A stretch of DNA of 64,000 nt from Candidatus Dormiibacter spiritus (GTDB taxonomy: Bacteria; Chloroflexota; Dormibacteria; Dormibacterales; Dormibacteraceae): contig QHBT01000035.1 of the NCBI GenBank assembly GCA_003244185.1, positions 62,001 through 126,000 on the forward strand, read 5' to 3'. A program made the position numbers and the translations under genes. This document shows positions 1-7,248 of the stretch, in pieces. How positions within the stretch are numbered: the stretch's first letter is position 1; each line of letters begins with the position of its first letter. The notes below the pieces were generated by a model. That model had not been told where the DNA came from, ran no database searches, and saw nothing but the letters and a program-made list of their open reading frames with translations.

Positions 1-744
1 GCCCGGGATCGGATCCGGCGCTGGTTCAAGTCCCAGCGGCGGGAGGAGAACGTGGCCAAGGGCCGCGATCTCCTGGAGAAGGAGCTCCACCGCATGCACC
101 GCATCCCTCTGGTTCAGCTGCCGGACGGAAAGCTGGAGGAGATGGCGCAGCACTACAAGTACTCGAGCGCTGACGATTTCCTGGCCGCGATCGGCTATGG
201 CGATGTCTCGCCGCACGCGGTGGTGATGCGCATGGCGCTGACGAGGGGCACCGATGGCGACGAGCTGACCGCCATCCCGCTCATCCCCCAGACCGTGCCG
301 ACCCCGAGAGTTCTGGTGCGGGGCGAGAAGGACATCCTGAGCCGCATGGCGCCCTGCTGTCAGCCGGTGCCGGGCGACGCCATCGTCGGCTTCACCACCC
401 GAGGCAGAGGCGTCACAGTCCATCGCCGGGACTGCGTCAACGCAGTCAATGCGCAGGACCCTGAGCGTGTCGTGCCAGTCGACTGGGACGTCGAGGCGAC
501 CAGCATCTACCCGGTGGGGATCAAGATCGAGGCCTTTGACAGGACAGGGCTGCTGCGTGACATCGCCACAGTCGTGGCCGAGCAGCGGGTCAACATGTCA
601 GCGGCAGCTGTGCACGTCTACGACGACAAGACGGCTGTGGTCTCCACCACTGTGGAGATCGACTCCTTGGCTCAGCTTTCGCGGCTGATGGAGCGGCTCG
701 AGTCGGTCCGCGACGTCCATACGGTGGCTCGAGAGGCAACCTGA
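1..744 (+). CDS. relA: RelA/SpoT-family (p)ppGpp synthetase/hydrolase, C-terminal part (5' end outside window)
   Basis: C-terminal 247 residues of a bifunctional Rel/SpoT enzyme, which makes and degrades the stringent-response alarmone (p)ppGpp; the catalytic half lies upstream of the window. The reading frame is open from base 1, with no start needed. The first residues (ARDRIRRWFKSQRREEN) are the typical end of the TGS region. Residues about 119-145 hold the conserved Cys-Cys/His-rich zinc-finger-like segment (CCQPVPGD, then GVTVHRRDC), and residues about 170-245 form the ACT regulatory domain. The next gene starts 9 bp downstream. Identification is secure; rel versus relA naming cannot be settled from the fragment. 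Confidence 0.95.
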   Translation, partial: ARDRIRRWFKSQRREENVAKGRDLLEKELHRMHRIPLVQLPDGKLEEMAQHYKYSSADDFLAAIGYGDVSPHAVVMRMALTRGTDGDELTAIPLIPQTVPTPRVLVRGEKDILSRMAPCCQPVPGDAIVGFTTRGRGVTVHRRDCVNAVNAQDPERVVPVDWDVEATSIYPVGIKIEAFDRTGLLRDIATVVAEQRVNMSAAAVHVYDDKTAVVSTTVEIDSLAQLSRLMERLESVRDVHTVAREAT

Positions 745-753
745 GAGGCGGAG

Positions 754-1389
754 TTGGACAAGTCGCCAAACTTCAAGGTGCTGTCGACGGCGGACGGGAG
801 TTTCGCCACCAATTCCTACCTGGTTCTGGACGAGGCGACGCGCGATGCCGCTGTGATCGACGCCAACCTGGAGCCGGAGTTGATGGTGGAGCTGGTCCAG
901 AACAACGGAGCGAATGTGCGCGGGATTTTGCTCACCCACACGGACGGCGATCACATCGCAGGCCTGCCGCGCTATCGGGAGGCCTTCGGTGAAGTTCCGA
1001 TCGCGGTCCACGGCACCGAGCTGGCCACGCTCACCGATGGCGTGCCGCTCCGGCGCAACTGGGACCTCGGCCTGGGTACGTTGGAGAACATAAGAGAGCT
1101 CATTCCCGGCACGCCATACGCGGTGGGCTCACTCGTATTCGACGTGCTCCACACCCCAGGCCACAGCCCGGGCGGCGTCACGCTGCGGATCGGCAACGCG
1201 CTCTTCACAGGGGATGCCCTCTTCGCCGGGTCCATCGGTCGCTCCGACTTCAGCAACTCCGATGGCGAGGCGCTGCTGGCAGGGATCAGGCGCGAGCTCC
1301 TCTCCCAGCCCGACGATTTCCTGGTCTTCAGCGGGCACGGTCCGGTCACGACGATCGGCCAGGAGCGCCGCTACAACCCCTTTCTCTAG
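754..1389 (+). CDS. Metallo-beta-lactamase-fold hydrolase (glyoxalase II-like)
   Basis: A 211-residue MBL-fold protein of the hydroxyacylglutathione-hydrolase-like group, probably cleaving a thioester or related bond. Start is TTG at 754, preceded by a GAGGCGGAG stretch that can act as ribosome-binding site. Visible metal motifs are THTDGDH (residues 61-67), HTPGH, GDALF and a C-terminal SGHGP. The usual HxHxDH motif reads HTDGDH here: the second histidine is Asp64. It lies between rel and hisS, a place where such genes are often found in Gram-positive-type genomes. Substrate is unknown. Confidence 0.85.
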   Translation: MDKSPNFKVLSTADGSFATNSYLVLDEATRDAAVIDANLEPELMVELVQNNGANVRGILLTHTDGDHIAGLPRYREAFGEVPIAVHGTELATLTDGVPLRRNWDLGLGTLENIRELIPGTPYAVGSLVFDVLHTPGHSPGGVTLRIGNALFTGDALFAGSIGRSDFSNSDGEALLAGIRRELLSQPDDFLVFSGHGPVTTIGQERRYNPFL

Positions 1390-1418
1390 TCGACCAGGAT
1401 CGCCCGGGCACAGCTACT

Positions 1419-1424
1419 TAGACT
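1419..1424 (+). promoter_or_regulatory. Putative -10 box (TAGACT) for leaderless hisS
   Basis: TAGACT lies 8 nt before the GTG start of hisS. That places the expected transcription start at or next to the start codon. No convincing Shine-Dalgarno sequence is present. The same hexamer precedes alaS. This is an inference from spacing only. Confidence 0.5.
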
Positions 1425-1432
1425 TGGGGGCC

Positions 1433-2713
1433 GTGAGCCGAAGCCAGCCGATCCGCGCCGCCCGGGGCATGCGTGACATCCTGCCGGAGCAGGTGGCACT
1501 CTGGCGGGGGGTGGAGATGGCCGGCGAGGCGGCGGCACGCAGCTACGGTTACCAGGAGATCGAGGTTCCCATCATCGAGCCGGTGGCGCTCATCGAGCGG
1601 GTGGGCGGCGATACGGACGTGGTGCGCAAGGAGATCTACAGGATTCAGAGCCACGGTGATGCGTCGGGGGAGCGGGAGGGTCACCTGGCGCTGCGTCCGG
1701 AAGCCACAGCCGGAGTGGTGCGGGCCTACTTCCAGGGCGGCCTGAATCAGCTGTCGCAACCTGTCCGCCTGACGACCAGTGGACCCATGTTCCGGCACGA
1801 TCGCCCGCAGGCTGGCCGTTACCGCCAGTTCTACCAATTCGACCTGGAGGTGATCGGCGACCCCTCCCCGGCCTACGACGCCGAGGTGATCGAGGTCAGC
1901 CGCCAATGGTTGAGCAGCCTCGGCTTGGCAGGGGTGAGCTTGGTCCTCAACAGCATCGGTGACGGCCGCTGCCGCCCGCCCTACCTGCAGAGGCTGAAGG
2001 AGTACTACCGACCGCTCAAGACCCGGCTGCATCCCGACTGCCAGCGCCGGCTGGAGGAGAATCCGCTTCGGCTGTTGGACTGCAAGGAGGAGCAGTGCCA
2101 GCCCTTCAAGGCCGCGGCGCCGCGGATCACTGATCATCTCTGTCAGCCCTGTGCCGAGGCCTTTGCCGAGGTCCGCTCGCTGCTGGACGGGGCGGCGATC
2201 GAGTACCGGTTGGACGCCCATTTGGTCCGTGGCCTCGACTACTACACACGGACGGTGTTCGAGTTCGAGCACGCAGCGCTCGGCGGAGCCCAGAACGCCC
2301 TGGGCGGCGGCGGCCGCTATGACGGCCTCGCAGCGGCCTTGGGCTATCCGGATACGCCCGCCGTCGGTTTTGCCGGCGGCATCGATCGCGTGGTGCTGGC
2401 GTCGCCGTTGAGCGAGCCGGTAAAGCCGGCACAGGTCTGGGTGCTGCCGGCGGAGCCGGGGCTGGAAGCCGAGGCCGCCCGCGTCGGCCGGCTCTGCCGC
2501 GCTGAGATCCCCGCAGTGGTTGACTTCAGCCGCCGCAGCCTCAGTGCCAAGATGCGCGCTGCCGGTCGCGCGGGCAGCCGCTGGGTGGCGATCATGGCCG
2601 CCGACGAAGCTCAGCGCCAGGCAGTGCAGCTGCGCGACATGCGCAGCGGCGACCAGCGCGAGGTGCCCTGGGATCAGCTGGCGGTGGTGATGGCCGGCAG
2701 CCTTTCTTCGTGA
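1433..2713 (+). CDS. hisS: Histidyl-tRNA synthetase
   Basis: Class II synthetase of 426 residues that charges tRNA-His. The frame is open further upstream into the MBL gene, but the conserved N-terminus (IRAARGMRDILPEQ) begins a few residues after GTG 1433, which I take as the start. Visible are the motif 2 region (FRHDRPQAGRYRQFYQFD), the HisRS signature GLDYYTRTVFEF and LGGGGRYDGL, and a C-terminal anticodon-binding domain. It overlaps aspS by GTGA, so the two are translationally coupled; a hisS-aspS pair is common in bacteria. Confidence 0.96.
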   Translation: MSRSQPIRAARGMRDILPEQVALWRGVEMAGEAAARSYGYQEIEVPIIEPVALIERVGGDTDVVRKEIYRIQSHGDASGEREGHLALRPEATAGVVRAYFQGGLNQLSQPVRLTTSGPMFRHDRPQAGRYRQFYQFDLEVIGDPSPAYDAEVIEVSRQWLSSLGLAGVSLVLNSIGDGRCRPPYLQRLKEYYRPLKTRLHPDCQRRLEENPLRLLDCKEEQCQPFKAAAPRITDHLCQPCAEAFAEVRSLLDGAAIEYRLDAHLVRGLDYYTRTVFEFEHAALGGAQNALGGGGRYDGLAAALGYPDTPAVGFAGGIDRVVLASPLSEPVKPAQVWVLPAEPGLEAEAARVGRLCRAEIPAVVDFSRRSLSAKMRAAGRAGSRWVAIMAADEAQRQAVQLRDMRSGDQREVPWDQLAVVMAGSLSS

Positions 2714-4488
2714 GCGGGTTCGGCGCTCCGCACTGTGGTGCGCTGCGCGCCGGTGACAGCGGCCGCTCGGTCGAGCTCTACGGCTGGGTGGGTCGACGCC
2801 GCGACCATGGTGGTCTGACGTTCGTGGACCTGCGTGACCGCTGGGGCACCGTGCAGGTGGTTTTCAACCCCGAGCTGGCGCCCGCCGCGCACGCCGCCGC
2901 AGCCGCGCTGCGGGCGGAATTCGTCATCAAGGTCACTGGCGAGGTGCGACTTCGGCCGGAAGGGATGCGCAACCCGCAGCTTGCCACAGGGGAGGTGGAG
3001 GTGGCCGCCGAGCGCCTCCAGGTGCTGAGTGAAAGCCTGACCCCGCCATTCCAGCTCGAGGACGCCACCTCCGCCGACACCGACGAGAAAACGCGCCTCA
3101 GCTACAGGTATCTGGATCTGCGCAGGCCCGAGATGCTGAGGATCTTGGAGCTGCGGCATCGTGTCAACAAGATCATCCACACCCACATGGACGAGAACGA
3201 GTTCATCGAGGTGGAGACGCCGATTCTGAGCAAGACGTCGCCCTCGGGCGCTCGTGACTTCCTCGTCCCCAGCCGGCTCCACCGGGGCCAGGTCTATGCC
3301 CTGCCCCAGGCGCCGCAGGTGCAAAAGCAGCTGCTCATGGTCGCCGGCGTCCAGCGCTACTACCAGATAGCCCGCTGCTTCCGGGACGAGAACCTGCGGG
3401 CAGACCGCCAACCTGAATTCACACAGCTCGACATCGAGATGAGCTTCGGCGACGAGGAGGACGTGTTCAGCCTGGTCGAGGGCCTCTTCGTCCGGCTCTG
3501 GCGGGAGACGATAGGCGTGGAGCTGCCGCTGCCCTTTCCGCGGCTCAACATCCGCGACGCCCTCCTGCGCTACGGCACCGACAAGCCTGATCTGCGTTAT
3601 GAACTGGAGATCGCGGAGCTCGGGCCGGTGCTGGTCGAGACGGAGGCCAAGGTCTTCCGGAATGCGCTGGATACCGGCGGTGTCGTGCGCGGCCTGGCAG
3701 TGCCTGGCGGCAGTGACCTGAGCCGGCGGGAACTGGACGAGCTGGCGGTCATTGCCAGGGGGGCCGGTGGCCAGGGCCTGGCGTGGCTGCCCGGCGGGCC
3801 GCTCGATAAGTTCCTCACAGCGGCCGAGATCGCCGGCATCCAACAGGCGACAGGCGCGGCCGAAGGCGACCTGGTGTTGATCGCCGCCGATCGCCGCCGG
3901 CGAGCCGAAACGGTCATGGGCCTGGTCCGCTCGGAAGTCGCCCGGCGCCGGGATCTGATCCGCCGCGACGAGTGGCGCTTCCTCTGGATCAACCCCACCT
4001 ACCTCTTCGACGAGGACGACGAGGGCCGGCTCACATACGCCCACCACCCCTTTGTGCGGCCCGTGGCGGAGGACCTGGAGTTTGTGGAGGAGCGCCCCTA
4101 CGATGTTCGCGCCCACGCTTACGACATCGTCTGCAACGGTTACGAGCTGGGTGGCGGGAGCCTGCGAATCTACGATCCCGCCATGCAGGAGCGCGTCTTC
4201 AAGCTGCTCGGCATGCCGGAATCCACCATCCGCGAGCGCTTCGGCTACCTGCTGGAGGCCTTCAACTACGGTGTCCCACCGCACGGCGGCATCGCCTGGG
4301 GCGTGGACCGGGTGGTGATGATGCTGGCGGGCACTGAGAACATTCGGGACGTGATCGCCTTTCCCAAGACGCAGTCGATGACTGATCTCATGATGGAGGC
4401 GCCCAGCGCGCCGGATCCTGAGCTCATGGAGGAGCTCGGTCTCAGGTTCGCGCCGCCCCCCGGAACAAGCCGCCAGAGCGGCCGGTAG
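2710..4488 (+). CDS. aspS: Aspartyl-tRNA synthetase (bacterial type, probably non-discriminating)
   Basis: Class IIb synthetase of 592 residues: N-terminal OB anticodon-binding domain (about 1-110), catalytic core with ALPQAPQ and RCFRDENLRADRQPEFTQ, the bacterial GAD insertion (about 300-420), and motif 3 near GIAWGVDRVVM. Start GTG 2710 overlaps the hisS stop. His33 in the RRRDHGGL segment corresponds to a position where His is associated with non-discriminating enzymes and Leu with discriminating ones in work on Pseudomonas-type AspRS. That suggests Asp-tRNA-Asn is also made, for GatCAB amidation. The enzyme call is secure; the specificity is an inference. Confidence 0.96.
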   Translation: MSGFGAPHCGALRAGDSGRSVELYGWVGRRRDHGGLTFVDLRDRWGTVQVVFNPELAPAAHAAAAALRAEFVIKVTGEVRLRPEGMRNPQLATGEVEVAAERLQVLSESLTPPFQLEDATSADTDEKTRLSYRYLDLRRPEMLRILELRHRVNKIIHTHMDENEFIEVETPILSKTSPSGARDFLVPSRLHRGQVYALPQAPQVQKQLLMVAGVQRYYQIARCFRDENLRADRQPEFTQLDIEMSFGDEEDVFSLVEGLFVRLWRETIGVELPLPFPRLNIRDALLRYGTDKPDLRYELEIAELGPVLVETEAKVFRNALDTGGVVRGLAVPGGSDLSRRELDELAVIARGAGGQGLAWLPGGPLDKFLTAAEIAGIQQATGAAEGDLVLIAADRRRRAETVMGLVRSEVARRRDLIRRDEWRFLWINPTYLFDEDDEGRLTYAHHPFVRPVAEDLEFVEERPYDVRAHAYDIVCNGYELGGGSLRIYDPAMQERVFKLLGMPESTIRERFGYLLEAFNYGVPPHGGIAWGVDRVVMMLAGTENIRDVIAFPKTQSMTDLMMEAPSAPDPELMEELGLRFAPPPGTSRQSGR

Positions 4489-4491
4489 TAT
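4486..4491 (+). promoter_or_regulatory. Putative -10 box (TAGTAT) overlapping the aspS stop codon
   Basis: TAGTAT includes the aspS stop codon. It lies about 9 nt before the 5' strand of a long RNA stem that starts at 4501, so transcription would begin just at the foot of that structure. Confidence 0.5.
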
Positions 4492-4500
4492 CAAAAAAGT

Positions 4501-4666
4501 CCCGGTCGGAGCGAGGGCATACGTGCGCGTTGCCCAATACAGATCACATAGGGACCCCGGAGTCACGGGTGTGGACCACAAGCCCGCTGAGACGGGAAGT
4601 GGAAAGCACCCGGCAGGGGACCCACCTGAGTAACTCAGGACAATCCACCGCTCTTGCTCCGGCGGG
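4501..4666 (+). ncRNA. Candidate structured RNA (leader or small RNA), unidentified
   Basis: About 166 nt without a gene that fold into a closed multi-branched RNA. The closing helix pairs 4501-4518 with 4650-4666: 17 pairs with one bulged G and three G-U wobbles. Inside is a long arm: 4551-4558 with 4616-4623 (one A-A mismatch), CGGGTG 4566-4571 with CACCCG 4607-4612, CCAC 4576-4579 with GTGG 4599-4602, and CCCG 4583-4586 with CGGG 4593-4596. A separate perfect hairpin follows, CCTGAG-TAA-CTCAGG (4625-4639). G-U pairs in the closing helix favour a functional RNA over a DNA inverted repeat. It ends directly before ATG 4667, so it is either a 5' leader of the stress operon or an independent RNA. 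I do not recognise the class. Confidence 0.55.
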
Positions 4667-4972
4667 ATGCCTTCCTTGATGGCTGTGCCGCCGGTTGTCA
4701 TCACCGGTCTGCTCTTCACACTGCTGCTGACCGGGCTCTTCTACAGCCTCTGGCCCTATGCCCGGCGGGTCTTCATCCAGGTGCTGCTGCTGACGGCGGT
4801 GGGCGTGCTTCTCGGCCAGGGCTGGTCCTGGCTGGAGCTCCCCTCTCTCCACCTGGGCGAGCTGGACCTCGTGCCCGGTCTGCTCTTCGCCGCCGCGCTG
4901 CAGCCACTGGGAGGACGGCTGCCCTTGCGCCTCCCTGCCGGCCTGGCCGGAGGGCCAAAGCCTAAGATCTGA
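4667..4972 (+). CDS. Small membrane protein, unknown function
   Basis: 101 residues (90-odd if the second ATG at 4679 is used; neither has a clear ribosome-binding site). Two hydrophobic segments are visible (about residues 8-28 and 37-51), then a short amphipathic stretch and a Gly/Pro-rich tail. No family recognised. It stands between a structured RNA candidate and the DUF948/YtxH genes, and probably belongs to the same envelope-stress transcription unit. The end of the RNA closing helix abuts its first start codon, so folding could control its translation. Confidence 0.6.
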   Translation: MPSLMAVPPVVITGLLFTLLLTGLFYSLWPYARRVFIQVLLLTAVGVLLGQGWSWLELPSLHLGELDLVPGLLFAAALQPLGGRLPLRLPAGLAGGPKPKI

Positions 4973-5012
4973 ATCGCGCCGGTTGTTTGGCCGGGGCGAA
5001 GCAAAGGAACAT

Positions 5013-5402
5013 ATGGCACAGGGATTCTTATGGATTGCGCTTGGCGTCGCGGCCCTACTCGTGGCGCTGGCGCTCGTGCTCGTGCTGCTGCGGCTGAACC
5101 GCACGCTGGCGGTGCTTGAGTTGACGCTGATCAGCGCGGACCAGGCTCTCCAGGAGGTCGTGCCAGAGGTGCGGGCCAGCCTCGGCAATGTGAGTGCCAT
5201 CACCGGCGGCGTCAACGTGGCCCTCCATGTGGCCGGGACGCAGGCCGACAGGATGGGCGGCGAGGTGGGTCAGGTGACTGCTCGCTCGGCCCGCGGCGCG
5301 GCAGCCATGCTGCACGGCCTGCGCGTTGGCACCGACAGCCTCGTCCGCGCAACTCACCAGAGTTCGGCTGAACAGTTGGAACAAGGAGAAAGACATGAGT
5401 GA
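5013..5402 (+). CDS. DUF948 (YtxG-like) membrane-anchored protein
   Basis: 129 residues: one N-terminal membrane segment (residues about 5-27) followed by a helical, amphipathic domain typical of DUF948 proteins. The frame is open from 4983, but ATG 5013 has a good AAAGGA site at 5003-5008 and puts the membrane segment at the N-terminus, so I prefer it. It overlaps the next gene (YtxH) by 8 bp. In Bacillus the ytxG-ytxH pair belongs to a SigB-dependent general stress operon, which matches the SigB-type genes directly downstream here. Confidence 0.75.
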   Translation: MAQGFLWIALGVAALLVALALVLVLLRLNRTLAVLELTLISADQALQEVVPEVRASLGNVSAITGGVNVALHVAGTQADRMGGEVGQVTARSARGAAAMLHGLRVGTDSLVRATHQSSAEQLEQGERHE

Positions 5403-5727
5403 AAGCAATTCCGGCGGTGGTTTCAGCTTCGGCTTCCTCCTCGGCCTCGTGGTCGGGGCAGGTGGGGCCATCTACCTGGCCACAGGTCCCGCTCGGGAGC
5501 AGGTGACTGAGCTGCGCCAGCGCACCATCGAGCTGAGTGGGACCGCTCGGGAGGCAGCGGTTGATCCCGAGAGTCCTGTCCGGCGGGCGATCGCCGACGG
5601 CGTGGCGGCTGCTCGTCGCCGGCGGCAAGAGCTGGAGCAGGCGGCGGCTACCGCCAAGGGTTCGACCGAAACTGCTGGTCAGCGGGAGCTGGGCGGGGAC
5701 ATCCAGGGAACCGTCAGCGATGCCTGA
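5395..5727 (+). CDS. YtxH domain protein
   Basis: 110 residues, with a glycine-rich membrane segment at the N-terminus (FGFLLGLVVGAGGAIYLATGP, about residues 12-32) that is the YtxH/Gvp-like signature, followed by a charged helical tail. Start ATG 5395 has an excellent AAGGAGAA site. It overlaps both neighbours by 8 bp. It is probably an envelope stress protein working with the DUF948 protein; the biochemical role of the family is not known. Confidence 0.8.
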   Translation: MSESNSGGGFSFGFLLGLVVGAGGAIYLATGPAREQVTELRQRTIELSGTAREAAVDPESPVRRAIADGVAAARRRRQELEQAAATAKGSTETAGQRELGGDIQGTVSDA

Positions 5728-6187
5728 GCTGCTGCCGGGAACGCCAGTTGAGCTGAAGATCCCGGCTCGAGATGAGTTCATAGGGCTGGCCAAGCGGGTG
5801 GCCAGCTCCCTGGGCGGACAGCTGGGCTTCAGCCTGGACGAGATCGATGAGCTCAACATAGCTGTCGCCCAGGCGTGCGCCAACTCCATCTCCGACGCGC
5901 AGGACTTCTGGGGCGAGGGCGCGACTCTGCAGCTCAGCTTCATGACCACTGAGATCGGCATCCGCGTGGACGTCGACGTGCTGCCGCCGGATTCGCCCCG
6001 GGCCCTGGCGCTACCGCCCAGCGACGCCCGGGAGCGAGAGGAGCTGGTTGCTGCCACTGACGCGGCAGCCGACCAGAGACTGCTCGCCAAGGCAATGATC
6101 AGAGTCTTTGTCGACGACTTTCGCGAGCATGTCAACCAAGGCCGGCGCGAAGCTCATTACCGGATGGTCAAGTACCTGATCAGTTGA
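5720..6187 (+). CDS. RsbW-like anti-sigma factor (GHKL/HATPase fold)
   Basis: 155 residues resembling the serine-kinase anti-sigma factors that bind SigB/SigF-type sigma factors. The N-box-like segment DELNIAVAQACANSI (about residues 45-60) is clear. I see no good match to the DxGxG ATP-lid motifs, where the sequence is Pro/Ala-rich instead. Start ATG 5720 overlaps ytxH by 8 bp. The stop overlaps the sigma-factor start (TTGA), so the two are coupled 1:1, as expected for a sigma/anti-sigma pair. No STAS-domain anti-antagonist gene is adjacent. Confidence 0.75.
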   Translation: MPELLPGTPVELKIPARDEFIGLAKRVASSLGGQLGFSLDEIDELNIAVAQACANSISDAQDFWGEGATLQLSFMTTEIGIRVDVDVLPPDSPRALALPPSDAREREELVAATDAAADQRLLAKAMIRVFVDDFREHVNQGRREAHYRMVKYLIS

Positions 6188-6966
6188 GCTCGACTCCGAG
6201 CCAGGCGCGCGAGGAGCTGCGGCAGCTGCACCGTGAGTACAGCCAGGCGACCTCCGAAGCAGAGCGTGAACGGATTCGGTCCCGGCTGGTGCCCGGCTAC
6301 GATGGGTTGGTTCATTTCCTAGCGCGGCAGTTCGCCAACCGCGGTGAGCCGTTGGACGACGTCCTCCAGGTCGGCTACGTGGGTTTGATCAAGGCGATCG
6401 ATCGCTTCGATCCCGACCTCGGCAACGAATTCACCACGTTCGGCACGCCCTACATCAAGGGCGAGATCCAGCGCTATTTTCGGGACAAGGGCTGGGCGAT
6501 CCGCTTTCCCCGTCGCTTGCAGGAGACCTACCAGCAAGTGGTGCGCGCCAATGAGGCGCTGCGTCAGGAGCTGGGGCGGCAGCCCACCGTGGCCGAGGTG
6601 GCCGCTCGGTTGGGCCTGCAGCCGGAGGAAGTGCTGGAGGCGATGGAGATGTCAAGCGCCATGGCGCCCACGTCCTTCGACGCCACCATCGGGGGCGAAT
6701 CCCAAGAGGGTGGGCGCCAGCTCGGCGAGGCGGTAGGGGCCAGAGACGCAAACCTCGCGCGGGTCGAGATGCGGGAGGCCCTGGAGCGAGCCATGCAGCA
6801 TCTGACTGAGCGGGAACGCCGCATTCTGATCCTGCGCTTCGTCGACGAGCTGTCGCAGTCGGAGGTGGCCAAGAAGCTGGGTATCAGCCAGATGCACGTC
6901 TCCCGGCTCCAGCGCGCCGCCACCGAACAGCTGAAGCAACTGCTGCCGACCGAGAGCCTGGGGTGA
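6184..6966 (+). CDS. SigB/SigF/SigG-subfamily RNA polymerase sigma factor
   Basis: 260 residues with sigma-70 region 2 (DDVLQVGYVGLIKAIDRFDP, then the FTTFGTPYIKGEI segment), region 3 (about 115-165) and region 4 (LTERERRILILRF, then a helix-turn-helix with SQSEVAKKLGISQMHVSRLQ). TTG start at 6184 overlaps the anti-sigma stop. It is probably a general-stress sigma factor released when the upstream RsbW-like protein is titrated. It ends a five-gene run that begins with the membrane protein at 4667, and a hairpin follows directly. Confidence 0.92.
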   Translation: MSSTPSQAREELRQLHREYSQATSEAERERIRSRLVPGYDGLVHFLARQFANRGEPLDDVLQVGYVGLIKAIDRFDPDLGNEFTTFGTPYIKGEIQRYFRDKGWAIRFPRRLQETYQQVVRANEALRQELGRQPTVAEVAARLGLQPEEVLEAMEMSSAMAPTSFDATIGGESQEGGRQLGEAVGARDANLARVEMREALERAMQHLTERERRILILRFVDELSQSEVAKKLGISQMHVSRLQRAATEQLKQLLPTESLG

Positions 6967-6968
6967 CG

Positions 6969-6995
6969 GGCAAGGGGAGGCAGGCCTCCTTTGCC
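6969..6995 (+). terminator. Hairpin after the sigma-factor gene (possible terminator)
   Basis: GGCAAGGGGAGG pairs with CCTCCTTTGCC around a short loop, about 11 pairs with one bulge, 2 nt after the sigma-factor stop. It is not followed by a T tract (AAAACCC follows), so it may need Rho or act only as a 3' stabiliser. Confidence 0.45.
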
Positions 6996-7231
6996 AAAAC
7001 CCTTCCCGGTCAGCGCGGGAGGCAAGCTGGTCTCGGAGCCGCCCGATGGTTTTTGAATCCATCTTCTGTCGTCGATACGGACGTCGTGTACCGGCGGGGA
7101 TAAACCCCGCCTGGCAACCTAACGAGGGGCAAGAGACGATCAACCATCACGGCGCTGCCTCTCCTCGCCAGGCCGGTTGTACCGCTCGCCTGAAGCTGGA
7201 GTTGGGTTGGGCGCAACACCAGCTCGGCAGG
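6996..7231 (+). other. Spacer upstream of alaS with one strong hairpin
   Basis: No gene seen. It contains GGCGGGG-ATAAA-CCCCGCC (7093-7111), a perfect 7-bp hairpin without a T tract, and a weaker GATGG/CCATC hairpin (7045-7063). If transcription of alaS starts at the TAGACT box at 7232, this stretch is not part of the alaS message. Confidence 0.4.
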
Positions 7232-7237
7232 TAGACT
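7232..7237 (+). promoter_or_regulatory. Putative -10 box (TAGACT) for alaS
   Basis: TAGACT lies 11 nt before the GTG start of alaS and is identical to the hexamer before hisS. No Shine-Dalgarno sequence lies between box and start, which fits a leaderless or nearly leaderless message. Confidence 0.5.
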
Positions 7238-7248
7238 CAGCCAGTTCC

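Noticed and set aside
4566-4640. TPP- or cobalamin-riboswitch-like words (GCTGAGA, ACCTGA, GGGAA) in the structured RNA
   Set aside because: The CTGAGA is in a hairpin loop and not in the TPP junction, the GCGNAGGGA part is missing, and the cobalamin core CGGTG...CCG is absent.
2674-4719. Long minus-strand open frame (681 codons) opposite aspS
   Set aside because: Shadow of the codon bias of aspS; no protein similarity and no start signals.
7045-7063. tRNA T-arm-like hairpin GATGG/CCATC
   Set aside because: The loop is 9 nt (TTTTTGAAT) and there is no acceptor, D or anticodon arm around it.
7080-7115. T-box-like words upstream of alaS
   Set aside because: GTGTACCGGCGGGG does not match the conserved T-box AGGGTGGNACCGCG, and no specifier loop or terminator/antiterminator pair was found.
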